The translations under genes were made by a program, and so were the position numbers. The notes beneath the pieces were generated by a model that was not told where the DNA came from, did not search any database, and was given only the letters and a program-made list of their open reading frames with translations. From Variovorax sp. J22G73 (lineage in GTDB: Bacteria > Pseudomonadota > Gammaproteobacteria > Burkholderiales > Burkholderiaceae_C), in contig NZ_JASZYK010000004.1 in NCBI RefSeq assembly GCF_030317035.1, positions 186,001 to 250,000 on the forward strand: DNA of 64,000 bases, read 5' to 3'. Below, piece after piece: positions 25,011 through 33,104 of this stretch (the first letter of the stretch is position 1; the number at the start of each line of letters is the position of its first letter).

Positions 25011-26057
25011 TTAGATCTCTAGCAGGCGGTCAAGTCCAGGAACAACGGAGGAACCCAAGACAACCATTCTCTTTTTGGGAAGATCCCCAGACTTCAAGGT
25101 CAGTCCCAACTTGGATGCATTGGGACCGAAATAGACCCCGCATCCCGCACCTTCTATCTGAATCGCACTAATTTCATCAATGAAAAGTGCCCCGGATTTA
25201 AAAAGAACCACCGGAGTGTCACGAGACACCGCTTTTGAATTCGTTTTTAACTCAAAGGCGCCCGCCGTTTTCCACAACGCGGTGACCACGCCCAGCCCAG
25301 CCGACTCAGCTGCAAAGTCTGCTCGCTTAATAATTAAATAAACGACAAACTCATAAAACTTTTTGCAAACTCGAATCAGCAGCTCCAACCGCACATTCAG
25401 CTCATTCGCCCCCCATATATTAGACGGCAATTCGTTGCCATGGGCAGCCTCATTTCTTCGCTCGACCAAATCCTTGAGCGCGTCTCCCACATTGATGCCT
25501 TCGCCCTCCAAGAATTCCGCAAATTCCTGATTGTCGGCTATCCAAGCGGAAAGCGTATCGGCAAAACCCAAGTTGGTCAGAAGGCCATCGATATGCGAGA
25601 TATTGAGATTTGGCAGCGTCGCAAAAAACGGGCTCACCAGAAATTTCTTCGGGGCTGCTCCGCCATGAAGAGCCGCCAACGAGTGAGCAAGATCTGCCTT
25701 ATCGACACCGGCAAATCGAGCTTCGCCGTGCCTTCTTAATATTTCAGCAACGCCGATCTCATAGGTTTCCTGGAATTTTTTATTCTCGAAGAATTTTATT
25801 CGATCATTTTGAAAGCACCATTCTATAAGCTGCTCAAAGGCTTCCAAAACAAAACGTTCAAAAGTTGCATACGCGCGTGTAATGGTTGCGCAATAGTCGA
25901 ACGTTCGACCGTATGTAATGTCAATCTTTTCAAAACTCGGGCCATAGGACTCAAGACCATACGGCGTAATATGTTCGCGTGCACGGCGCCCATTTTCGAC
26001 AATATGACGAATGCTTTCCAGCTGCGTTAGTGCAATTTTTAATTTAGAGGTCAGCAT
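25011..26057 (-). CDS. HEPN-domain protein, likely RNase effector of a phage-borne defence pair
   Basis: This 348-residue protein is read from ATG 26057. The N-terminal two thirds are helical, with YGRTFDYCATITRAYATFERFVLEAFEQL recalling the first HEPN helix, and the signature R201-NEAA-H206 (Rx4H) at the expected second site. The C-terminal about 110 residues form a strand-rich module of unknown use. HEPN proteins with Rx4-6H are mostly RNases in toxin or defence systems. It overlaps the DUF262 gene by 14 bases, so both are co-translated. Base use is much AT-richer than the phage genes on both sides, so it is a late insertion. Family assignment (MAE_28990-like or RiboL-PSP-like) is uncertain. 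Confidence 0.78.
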   Translation of the reverse strand: MLTSKLKIALTQLESIRHIVENGRRAREHITPYGLESYGPSFEKIDITYGRTFDYCATITRAYATFERFVLEAFEQLIEWCFQNDRIKFFENKKFQETYEIGVAEILRRHGEARFAGVDKADLAHSLAALHGGAAPKKFLVSPFFATLPNLNISHIDGLLTNLGFADTLSAWIADNQEFAEFLEGEGINVGDALKDLVERRNEAAHGNELPSNIWGANELNVRLELLIRVCKKFYEFVVYLIIKRADFAAESAGLGVVTALWKTAGAFELKTNSKAVSRDTPVVLFKSGALFIDEISAIQIEGAGCGVYFGPNASKLGLTLKSGDLPKKRMVVLGSSVVPGLDRLLEI

Positions 26058-27270
26058 CAGAGGCGGCCAAGACTTTTTTGAAAATCTCACGCAGCCGGTC
26101 GATGCGAGCCAAGACATCCTTCTTAGTATTGCCGCGACCCACCAAAACTCCTTCCCCGTCCTCTTGAAAGTATTGCTTCGTCAGTTTGAGCAAATTGTCC
26201 CTCTGAACAATCAGTTCCGAACCATTTCCGAGCTGTTCCGACAATGCTACGAGGACTGCATCGGCGTATGCCTTCTGCTTGCGTGTACCCCAGTTCCACT
26301 TGCCTGAGGACTTATCCTGAACGTATGGCTTGAAGGCCAAGTCACCATAGATTTCAGCTGCAAGTTCTACAACCGCTTCGTACAGCCGCTCCAATTCTTC
26401 TATCTCATGCGAAGACAACGAGCGAGCTTTTTGCATGTAAAAATCCAAAAACTCTCGCATTCCACGGGAATAATGCTCTGCATGGCGCAGCGCAAAAAAT
26501 CGCAGAATGACCTCAACATCTTCCATTTCCAAGTAGAACCCGCTATCGGCCAGATTAATTGGCACTTGGCGTTCTTCAATTTCCGAATATTTCGGCAAGC
26601 CCCAGACGCTTCGGTGCGAATCCAACCGCGACATCTTGATCAATGCATCATTGAAGTCGCCAGCAAATAATGCGTTTCGAATTTCTTGAGCACTAAGCTT
26701 CACACCTCCCGTATTGAGGCGCTCGAACACTAGCTGCTTTATTGAAAAAGCATCCTCCTCGTTTTCCGACGACTCGCTCAGCACGGTGACCCAAGAAATA
26801 GACCGGCGATCAATGCCTGCTCGTATTCTGTCGGGCAAGGTAGCATATGTTCGCCCGTTTAACTCAGGCCAGCGCTCCAGCCCCTCCAAGGTAAGTCGGC
26901 TATCGTAGAACGCTCTAATTGCAGTAATTCGCTGTTGCCCATCCATTACTTCATAGACGTTAGGCCGTGATTCGTAGACAAAGAGTGGCGGAATAGGAAT
27001 ATTAATCAGGAATGATTCAATTAACTGCGACTGCCGATCAGCGGTCCAGCGTTGCCGCCGCTGATAGAACGGCCGCGGATCCATGTAGTTTGGCCGCTTC
27101 AAGGATTCGTAAAAATTGACCAGCTTTTCTCGATTTGTTTCTGTGACGATGCGCTCTGCTTTGGCGTCGTACTTCGCTTCGATTTCTTCATCAGACGAAA
27201 GCAAGAGCCGACGACGCGGGGTTTTTATCCAAAAATCGTGCTCTGCAGGCAAGATATAGGGGTTACTCAT
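26044..27270 (-). CDS. DUF262 domain protein, partner of the HEPN protein
   Basis: The 408-residue reading begins at ATG 27270 with AGGA upstream. DUF262 belongs to the ParB/Srx-like fold and is found in GmrS-type restriction proteins. The hallmark DGQQR is at 110-114, preceded by YQRRQRW (69-75) and IPIPPLFVYE. The C-terminal half is helical (ELERLYEAVVELAAEIYG, KKDVLARIDRLREIFKKV). In this family DGQQR is linked to nucleotide binding or hydrolysis. DUF262 genes beside HEPN genes are a recurrent predicted defence arrangement. Expression probably starts from its own promoter region, which holds an inverted repeat. Confidence 0.85.
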   Translation of the reverse strand: MSNPYILPAEHDFWIKTPRRRLLLSSDEEIEAKYDAKAERIVTETNREKLVNFYESLKRPNYMDPRPFYQRRQRWTADRQSQLIESFLINIPIPPLFVYESRPNVYEVMDGQQRITAIRAFYDSRLTLEGLERWPELNGRTYATLPDRIRAGIDRRSISWVTVLSESSENEEDAFSIKQLVFERLNTGGVKLSAQEIRNALFAGDFNDALIKMSRLDSHRSVWGLPKYSEIEERQVPINLADSGFYLEMEDVEVILRFFALRHAEHYSRGMREFLDFYMQKARSLSSHEIEELERLYEAVVELAAEIYGDLAFKPYVQDKSSGKWNWGTRKQKAYADAVLVALSEQLGNGSELIVQRDNLLKLTKQYFQEDGEGVLVGRGNTKKDVLARIDRLREIFKKVLAASDADL

Positions 27271-27308
27271 TTTTGCTTTCCTGTAATGTTTTGCCAGATG
27301 CGTGCTGA

Positions 27309-27327
27309 CGAAACGCGTCACGTTTCG
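27309..27327. promoter_or_regulatory. Inverted repeat upstream of the DUF262-HEPN operon
   Basis: CGAAACG-CGTCA-CGTTTCG has perfect 7-bp arms and lies 39 bases before the DUF262 start codon. It may be an operator for the inserted operon. No convincing -35/-10 pair could be assigned around it. Confidence 0.4.
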
Positions 27328-27438
27328 CGGAGGAAATGCGCCTGTATGGCCCGAAGTTCCGGTCCTTACTAATAGTAGCTGTTGCTGGAAGACGCACACA
27401 AGCGCTTCTAGCCGAAGACTTGCACCTAGGGCAGATGC

Positions 27439-27741
27439 TCATTTGACAGGCGCTTTGATGATGCGCAATACCTGCCGCTCAGAAAGCTCATAGCGCCGTG
27501 ACAGCAGCTTCACGCGCTCACCGGCCAGGTAGTCTCTAAAGATACGGCTGTTCCGATTGCCATGCCCCTCCCCGCGGCGCTTCGCGATGAACACGCGATC
27601 ACCACCCCAGTCCGCCCGGATGTCGGCCTCTACCCCCTTCACAAGATCGGGCGTCAGTTCACCTTTTGCGGCGGCGAGTGCCTCCTGCACTCGGCCGAGG
27701 ATGTCGAGAACGATGTCATTTTGGTTCGTGATGTTCACCAT
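27439..27741 (-). CDS. Mor-like transcription activator
   Basis: This 100-residue protein resembles the Mor/C family of Mu-like phages: IRADWGGDRVFIAKRR, then RDYLAGERVKLLSRRYELSERQVLRIIK with a C-terminal helix-turn-helix. Such proteins activate middle or late promoters as dimers. It overlaps the end of the large terminase gene by 7 bases and lies just before the inserted DUF262-HEPN pair. A role in activating the head/tail genes downstream is plausible, not shown. Confidence 0.8.
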   Translation of the reverse strand: MVNITNQNDIVLDILGRVQEALAAAKGELTPDLVKGVEADIRADWGGDRVFIAKRRGEGHGNRNSRIFRDYLAGERVKLLSRRYELSERQVLRIIKAPVK

Positions 27742-29873
27742 GATCTAGCGCGAAAGGATTGACGGGAGGGATGTTGAACGGTTCGGCGCGGCGGAGCCGG
27801 CTTTGTGGGCGCGACTGGTGCTGTCTCCGGTGTTCGCGATGCGGTGGGCGGTGGCGGTGCGCTCGTCGGCGCTGCGCCCGGCTCGGCGTCTGCCTGCACG
27901 AAGGACTGCTCGACCGATTGCGTTTCGCGTGGAACATCGGCCGGTGAAACCTCTTCGGTTTGTTCCACGCGAAACAGATCCCCATTCGGCGGCTGCACAA
28001 TGGACTCCAAGCGCTGCCACATCTTCCCGGTGTAGAGGTGCAGGCCGAGCATGTGCGTGCAGAAGACGGCATAGACGGTGCAGTCCAACACTTCATTGCG
28101 CGCGCCAGGCGCCTTGATCCAGCGATAGGCCTCGCCACCGGCGATGCGCTGCGGCACACGCGCCTCGGCCGTCAACTGCGTGTAGAACTCGTGCGGCAAG
28201 TCCTTGCTGAAGTGCACGTAGCCGGCGCCCGGCTTCTCGACACACAGGCGGCCATACATCAAATCCTTTGCCGTGTCGGTGCCGACGTACCACAGGCGCA
28301 CGCCCTTCTTGATGATCTTGCCGCCCCAGTTCACGTCCTGCACGGTGGCCTTGCTCTTCACCATCTTGCTGGGCTGCGGGTCGCCACGCACGGCGAACAC
28401 GCGCTCGCGTTCGCGCTGGCGGCAGTAGTTGTAGGCCTGGTGCGTGAAGTGGCCGCCGGTGTCCACGGCCATGGCTTCAATCTTCATCGCCTGCCCGCTG
28501 GCGTGCTGAAAGATCGTTTGGCGGTAGGCATCGAGGTGCGCCCAATCGCGCTCATCGGCCGGGTTGGCATAGATGACGCTGTAATCGATGCACCACATTT
28601 CCTCGCCGCGGCCAACGGCCCAGGTCACGACCTCGAAGCGGTTGTCCTGCACGTCCACGCCAGTGACCAGAACGAGGCCGCCATACGGCACCGTGAAGCG
28701 GCGATAGACCTCGGCGCGACGGGAGAGTGCATGCTCATCGGCGCGCTCGACGACGGCCTCCCAATACTGCGCCAACGTTTCGTTGATGAAGCCTTCGAGC
28801 GGTGCGGTATCACCGGCCTTCGCCTTCGTCGTGGCTTCGAGGAACTCGCGCACGATGTCTGACCATGCGCGCTGGGGGCTGTAGCCGCTCCACATCTCGA
28901 CGAAGGCCACATGCCGCGGCGCGCGGATGACGACGCCCTGCGCATCGGTCCAAACGTGCAGGTCATGGTCATAGCGATACCGGCCGCACTCGCTGACCCA
29001 CATTGCGCCCGTGTCCCAGATGCGCAGGTAGTCGGCTTGCGTGATCGACTCATGGCAATGCGGGCAGACGTGGCGCACGGTGTCATGGTCGTAGCCGTCC
29101 CACTTGAAGCCGTGGCGCACCTTCTTCCCACCCCACAGCAGCGGGTGCTCGGCATCGCAATGCGGGCACACCACGTTGTATCGCATGCGCACGTCGGCGT
29201 TCTTCTCGCGGTACTCGATGTGGTCGAAGTCCTTGATACGCACGGTGCTGCCTGCGACCAGCTTCGGGAACGGCGCGCCTTCGAGGCGTCCGCGCGCGAG
29301 CGTGATCGGGTCCGAGGACTTCTCAATCTTGGCATCGAAGGCAGAGGCTTCGTCGAGGATCGCGACGGCCACCGTGATGCGGCGATAGGCTCGTGCTGCC
29401 TTGCCGCCGAGCAGGTGTAGGACCGACCCGAAGAAGCTCTTCAGCTTCATGGTGTCTTCCTTGCCCGGCACCGTCACGGCCTTGAGCGCGGTCACGTCGC
29501 GCAGCATGGGCTCGATTTCGGACTTCACGAAGCTGTCGCGGTCGTCGTCGGTCGGCATCCACAGCGCTTGCTTACGCCGGCGGTGCGCCGCGTTGTAGGC
29601 GATGAATGCGAGCAGCGTCTTCGTGTAGCCGACACGCTTCGCCTTGCGCACCGTCACCTCTTCGATGTCGTCATTGCTGAAGGCATCCATCCAGCCCTTC
29701 TGGAACGGGTAGGCCTTCCATTCGCCCTGTGTGTGGCTTGCCTCGGGCGACAGGTAGAAATTGTCTTCGGCCCAGGCGCTCAGCGGCTGGGGGCGTTCCA
29801 TCTTCAGCGGCCCGAGGCCGGTCAAGGTCGCAGCGATGACGGCGCGCTGCGTTTCGCTCGGGGCCAGGCTCAT
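27735..29873 (-). CDS. Terminase large subunit, lambda gpA family
   Basis: This 712-residue packaging motor and DNA nicking enzyme starts at ATG 29873, overlapping the small subunit stop by 4 bases. The ATPase half shows the gpA-type Walker A variant KRVGYTKT (79-86) and Walker B ILDEA (172-176). CPHC pairs (about residues 235-290) resemble a zinc-binding insertion. The nuclease half contains VTGVDVQDNRFEVV and AVDTGGHF. After about residue 640 comes a Pro/Ala-rich tail (SAPPPPTASRTPETAPVAP) with no fold pattern; its DNA holds the two parS-like sites. Confidence 0.92.
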   Translation of the reverse strand: MSLAPSETQRAVIAATLTGLGPLKMERPQPLSAWAEDNFYLSPEASHTQGEWKAYPFQKGWMDAFSNDDIEEVTVRKAKRVGYTKTLLAFIAYNAAHRRRKQALWMPTDDDRDSFVKSEIEPMLRDVTALKAVTVPGKEDTMKLKSFFGSVLHLLGGKAARAYRRITVAVAILDEASAFDAKIEKSSDPITLARGRLEGAPFPKLVAGSTVRIKDFDHIEYREKNADVRMRYNVVCPHCDAEHPLLWGGKKVRHGFKWDGYDHDTVRHVCPHCHESITQADYLRIWDTGAMWVSECGRYRYDHDLHVWTDAQGVVIRAPRHVAFVEMWSGYSPQRAWSDIVREFLEATTKAKAGDTAPLEGFINETLAQYWEAVVERADEHALSRRAEVYRRFTVPYGGLVLVTGVDVQDNRFEVVTWAVGRGEEMWCIDYSVIYANPADERDWAHLDAYRQTIFQHASGQAMKIEAMAVDTGGHFTHQAYNYCRQRERERVFAVRGDPQPSKMVKSKATVQDVNWGGKIIKKGVRLWYVGTDTAKDLMYGRLCVEKPGAGYVHFSKDLPHEFYTQLTAEARVPQRIAGGEAYRWIKAPGARNEVLDCTVYAVFCTHMLGLHLYTGKMWQRLESIVQPPNGDLFRVEQTEEVSPADVPRETQSVEQSFVQADAEPGAAPTSAPPPPTASRTPETAPVAPTKPAPPRRTVQHPSRQSFRARSW
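27921..27976. repeat. Pair of inverted parS-like 16-mers within the terminase 3' region
   Basis: Site 2 (27961-27976) reads TGTTCCACGCGAAACA. Site 1 (27921-27936) is on the other strand and reads TGTTCCACGCGAAACG. The classical Spo0J/ParB site is TGTTCCACGTGAAACA, so site 2 differs at one base and site 1 at two. The 15 shared bases form a perfect inverted repeat with a 24-base spacer, so an RNA hairpin is also possible. Confidence 0.55.
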
Positions 29874-30400
29874 GCTGACTCGCCCTCTTCCGGCTCGTCG
29901 TCTTCGGGCGGCGAGACCGCTTCTGACACGAGCCGAGCCGTCGCGCGCACCCACTGGTTGCGCGCATCGGCGATGGCAGACATGAGCTTGTCGCGTGCCG
30001 TGTCCGGCAGCTCTGGGCACACCTTGCGCAACAGGCCGGGCAGTTGCTCGAAGCGCTCCGACACGGACTGGCTCGCGGTCGCCAGCACCTCGGCCAAGAG
30101 CGAGATGGGCGCGTACTCGCCGCGGGCGACGGCGTTCTTTATCGCGATGCCGAGGCGCTGCTCGCGCGCCAGCGCCGCGCGCTCTTGCACAAGGTCGAGG
30201 CCGCCCAGCTCCGACGACGCACGCCCGGCCGCCATGTCGCGCATGCGCTCGCAGTAGGCAATCAGCCACTCGTGGCCGGACTCGCCGCGCGTCAGCACGC
30301 CCTCGGCCATGAGCTGGCTCACGCGCGCTTCGCTGACGCCAACCCATGCGCCAAACTCGGCCTGCGAAATCGCCTGCCTCATTGCTTCAACAGCCTTCAC
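29870..30400 (-). CDS. Terminase small subunit, Nu1-like
   Basis: This 176-residue protein would recognise the packaging site. It begins with GTG behind a strong AAGGGGG and has a helix-turn-helix near the N-terminus (SQAEFGAWVGVSEARVSQLM). A long helix with QRLGIAIKNAVARGEYAPISLLAEVLA follows, typical for Nu1-type subunits. The acidic C-terminus (PPEDDEPEEGESA) overlaps the large subunit start by 4 bases. Confidence 0.85.
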   Translation of the reverse strand: MKAVEAMRQAISQAEFGAWVGVSEARVSQLMAEGVLTRGESGHEWLIAYCERMRDMAAGRASSELGGLDLVQERAALAREQRLGIAIKNAVARGEYAPISLLAEVLATASQSVSERFEQLPGLLRKVCPELPDTARDKLMSAIADARNQWVRATARLVSEAVSPPEDDEPEEGESA

Positions 30401-30560
30401 TTAACCCCCTTAGCAGTGCCGCCGAACAGTCCAAGTTCGGGGTTCGAATTACCCGTAACCACTGCTTCGGCGGAAGGACCCACGAATTTTTGAGACCGCA
30501 CCATCGGGGTGCGTTGAGCGGGCCGCGGCGCCCGGGCAGGAGACAGGTCGAGCGCGCGCG
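30401..30560. other. 160-bp gap between terminase and gpZ-like genes
   Basis: No credible frame is seen. It holds a short dyad (CGCACC...GGTGCG near 30499-30514) without a T run, so I do not call a terminator. Because it lies immediately before the small terminase gene, it is a candidate place for the packaging (cos) site, but nothing in the bases proves it. Confidence 0.3.
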
Positions 30561-31346
30561 TCATTCGCCCACCGCCTTGCGGATGCGGTATCGAATGCGA
30601 CGCTCGATGTAGGCCTGCAGGTCTGCACGCTCGGCCACGCGCTCGCGGCTGATGCGCGCGTCATAGACACCAGCACGAACGAACATGAGCACAGGCCGCA
30701 CAACACCGCCTTGTGTGCCCGTCGCAGCCCAAATGCCAGGCGCGAGGTGCTGTGTCGGGCCACTGCGAAGGCGACCGTATGCAACGAAGAAGCGCACGCC
30801 CTCGCGATCCTTGGTGCCCTTGTGCAGACGGGCCTTGCGCTTGTCCGTCATGTTGGCCCGGTAGCCCTGCTCGCCCATGGCTTGGAAGTACGACAGCAGG
30901 CGCACGAGGAAGCCACCGCGCACATTGCCCCGCCCGTCATCGCTGCCCGGGTAGGGAGCGGCGGGAATGGCCGTCTGATAGCCAGCAGGCAGGATGCCAA
31001 TGCGGCGCAGTGCTGCCTCGCTGCGCTTGTCGCGCCTCGGGCCGCCGAACTCTTGGGCCTGCAGAATCTTTTGCGGGTCCACGCCCTTGCCACCGAAGTA
31101 GGTCGGCTCAATCTCCACGCTCAGCCGCTCGGGCGTGGCCTTGCGCACGTACACGCTCTTGAGGATGTAGGGCGTGGGCCGGTCGAACTGCTCGCGCATC
31201 TCGCGTTGCCACTCGCGCCGCGCACGAAAGCCAGCATCGTTCAGGCCATCGGCATAGGCTTGCTTGGCCTGCTGGCCCGACAGCTTGGCGAGCTGCGCCT
31301 GCACGCTGGCAAGACCGCTACCCTCGAATCCCACAGTCACGCGCAT
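30561..31346 (-). CDS. Minor tail protein Z-like (gpZ family), placed before the terminase genes
   Basis: The 261-residue reading from ATG 31346 (MRVTVGFEGSG) contains AYADGLNDAGFRARREWQRE, then FDRPTPYILKSVYVRKAT and YFGGKGVDPQKILQAQEFGG, which I associate with lambda gpZ-type tail completion proteins. In lambda gpZ lies in the tail operon; here it is upstream of the terminase genes, overlapping the replication gene by 10 bases. The family call is moderately sure. Confidence 0.68.
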   Translation of the reverse strand: MRVTVGFEGSGLASVQAQLAKLSGQQAKQAYADGLNDAGFRARREWQREMREQFDRPTPYILKSVYVRKATPERLSVEIEPTYFGGKGVDPQKILQAQEFGGPRRDKRSEAALRRIGILPAGYQTAIPAAPYPGSDDGRGNVRGGFLVRLLSYFQAMGEQGYRANMTDKRKARLHKGTKDREGVRFFVAYGRLRSGPTQHLAPGIWAATGTQGGVVRPVLMFVRAGVYDARISRERVAERADLQAYIERRIRYRIRKAVGE

Positions 31347-32287
31347 ACGGTGCTCCCTGCCCCATCGACGGCCTGCCGCACCCGTGCGGTGAAGGCGAGG
31401 TAGCTCTCGCCGCGGCCCATCGAGAACGCCCCTTCGTCCCACGCCGCGAGGCCCAGTGCACGCGCCATCGCGTCGATGCCGCTGCGCGTCTCGTGCCATG
31501 CGCCGGCCGTCGCGCCAGGTGCACGAGCCACGTCGCGCCAACGCTCATTGCGCAGCCAGGTCGCGAACTCGGGCACGAACTCGCCATCGTCCTTCGTCCA
31601 CCTCTTGCTAAGCCTTTGGGCCTCGATGGCCGCGCGCATGGTTCGCCGCTGCGCGGCGGTTGGCGCAAGCCGGCTGTATCGGCGTTCTGCCTTCGACCGG
31701 TTGTCCTGATTCGGGTAGATCGAGAAAAGCTCGTCGAACCCCGTCGCCCCCCCGCCGGGGGGTAGGGGGGTATGGTTATTGATGGTTCTTGAAGATTCGG
31801 GTGTCATAGCTGTGTCACCCCTCGCGTCACCGGTGACACCCCTCGCGTCACGGGTGACACCCCTCGACCCCACTTCATCGGGTGTCAATCTGTCACCCGT
31901 GTGGATAACTTCGGGTGTTTTGAGGGGTGTCAATCTGTCACCCGTGCCGGTTTCGGTCGCGTTTTCGTCGGGTGTCAAATTGACACCCGTGGTTGCGGGG
32001 AGCGTTTCGCCCGCCACCCACGCCGCAGACACGCGGTACTCGTTGGTGAGGCCGCGCCTGCCCGTTGCCGCACGCACCTGCTCAAGCCAGCCGGAAGCCA
32101 CCATCTTGGCAATCTGGCGCTGCACCGTGCGGCGGCTTTGCCGCGTCTTGCGCGCCAGCTCATCGACCGATGGCCATATGCTGGTGCCGTCGTCGCGTGC
32201 GTGATCGACCATCGCCAGGGCGAGCAGCATCTCGCTGCCACCCTCGGGGTAGCGGTCGAACACCATCGTCATCAGCTTGATGCTCAT
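31337..32287 (-). CDS. Winged-helix replication initiator-like protein (O-like), carrying the putative origin
   Basis: This 316-residue protein has an N-terminal winged helix (residues about 1-90: MSIKLMTMVFDRYPEGG..., ELARKTRQSRRTVQRQIAKMVASGWLEQV). A low-complexity middle (about 100-175) with TGDRLTP and GVTRDARGVTGDARGD repeats follows; these repeats are encoded by DNA iterons. The C-terminal part (FDELFSIYPNQDNRSKAERRY and on) resembles replication proteins of other phages. In lambda the origin also lies inside gene O. No helicase loader gene is seen next to it. Confidence 0.8.
   Translation of the reverse strand: MSIKLMTMVFDRYPEGGSEMLLALAMVDHARDDGTSIWPSVDELARKTRQSRRTVQRQIAKMVASGWLEQVRAATGRRGLTNEYRVSAAWVAGETLPATTGVNLTPDENATETGTGDRLTPLKTPEVIHTGDRLTPDEVGSRGVTRDARGVTGDARGDTAMTPESSRTINNHTPLPPGGGATGFDELFSIYPNQDNRSKAERRYSRLAPTAAQRRTMRAAIEAQRLSKRWTKDDGEFVPEFATWLRNERWRDVARAPGATAGAWHETRSGIDAMARALGLAAWDEGAFSMGRGESYLAFTARVRQAVDGAGSTVCA
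31769..31992. repeat. ori: Iteron array inside the replication gene, putative phage origin
   Basis: Three 21-bp tandem units start at 31812, 31833 and 31854 (core GTGACACCCCTCGCGTCAC, the first with GTGTCACCCC). They are followed by three near-palindromic elements GGGTGTCAATCTGTCACCC starting at 31880, 31925 and 31970, exactly 45 bp apart; the third reads AAATTGACACCC in its second half. All share the half-site GGGTGTCA/TGACACCC; one extra half-site is at 31799. An AT-richer stretch (31769-31797) borders the array and could be the melting region. Confidence 0.75.
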
Positions 32288-32577
32288 GCGCCCGCTCGGC
32301 CCCCTGCGATCCACGCTGAACTGATGTGGTAGGCCGTGAAGCCGCCGCGCCCTGCCCCGCTCTCCACGCGCACCAGCCATCCCGCCGCGAGCATCCGCGC
32401 GAGCTGGCGCTGCACGGTGCTGCGGCTCTGACCCGTCTTCCTGCACAGGGCAGCGACGGACGACCGAATCTGCGACCCGTCGTCGCGCGCGTAGTGAGCC
32501 ATCGCGAGCGCCAACAAGCGCTCACCGGGGCCACCCGGGTAGCGGTCGAACACCATCGTCAACAGCTTCACGCTCAT
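32284..32577 (-). CDS. Winged-helix protein, paralogue of the replication protein N-terminus
   Basis: This 97-residue protein (MSVKLLTMVFDRYPGGPGERLLALAM) is clearly homologous to residues 1-95 of the next gene: shared (L)TMVFDRYP.GG, LALAM..ARDDG, CRKTGQSRSTVQRQLARMLAAGWL. It lacks the repeat and C-terminal parts. It overlaps both neighbours by 4 bases (ATGA). A role in binding the same sites, as cofactor or competitor, is inferred. Confidence 0.8.
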   Translation of the reverse strand: MSVKLLTMVFDRYPGGPGERLLALAMAHYARDDGSQIRSSVAALCRKTGQSRSTVQRQLARMLAAGWLVRVESGAGRGGFTAYHISSAWIAGGRAGA

Positions 32578-33104
32578 GGCTTCGGTTCCTCCCGCATCAG
32601 GCCGCGCAGCACGCCCAGGCAATGGCCCACATGCGCATTGACCTCGGCGGCCATGTGCTCGGCCTTGCGCATCTGGTTGCGCGTCACGCCGCCCTCGCGT
32701 CGCAGCAACGCCTCGCCCATCGCCTGCACGAAGTCGGCATAGGCCACCTGCATGCGCACGAGCGTATCGAGCGGGTCGCCTTCGGAGTAAACCGGAGTCG
32801 CGCGGCCGCAGGTATGGCCTAGCTCGCCGGCCATCGCATGGAGGATGGCGAAATTGCGGCTCTGCCACTGCATCTCGATGGCGTCGCGCAGCGTCAGGTG
32901 GTGCGTGGTGTTCTGCAGGTTCACCTTGTGGGTCAACGTGTTGGGGTTGTGGCCCATCCGCTTGGCGAGGGCCGCAATGCCGCCTTCGTACCCGTGCGCC
33001 GTGTCGTAGGCCGCCGCAGCGGCATCGTGGCCGCGCAGCTTGTCGGGCACGGGCTCATCGACGCCATAGCCGTGCGCTTCATCAATTGAGATATTCGTTC
33101 TCAT
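32574..33104 (-). CDS. Phage regulatory protein of the CII family
   Basis: The 176-residue reading from ATG 33104 contains the family pattern AAYDTAHGYEGGIAALAKRM, then NTLTHKVN and HHLTLRDAIEMQWQSRNFAILHAMAGEL. Members are early phage regulators of the P2/186-type CII group. It is the first gene after cro on this strand. Its ATG overlaps head-to-head by two bases with a plus-strand frame. Confidence 0.82.
   Translation of the reverse strand: MRTNISIDEAHGYGVDEPVPDKLRGHDAAAAAYDTAHGYEGGIAALAKRMGHNPNTLTHKVNLQNTTHHLTLRDAIEMQWQSRNFAILHAMAGELGHTCGRATPVYSEGDPLDTLVRMQVAYADFVQAMGEALLRREGGVTRNQMRKAEHMAAEVNAHVGHCLGVLRGLMREEPKP

Noticed and set aside
30435..30460. T-arm-like sequence (GGGTTCGAATTACCC) suggesting a tRNA fragment.
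   Set aside because: No acceptor or anticodon arm can be paired around it; a second att site is not supported.
31799..31992. Repeat array as a CRISPR.
   Set aside because: Units are 19-22 bp, spaced 21 or 45 bp, and are read as codons within a gene; there are no variable 30-bp spacers and no cas genes.
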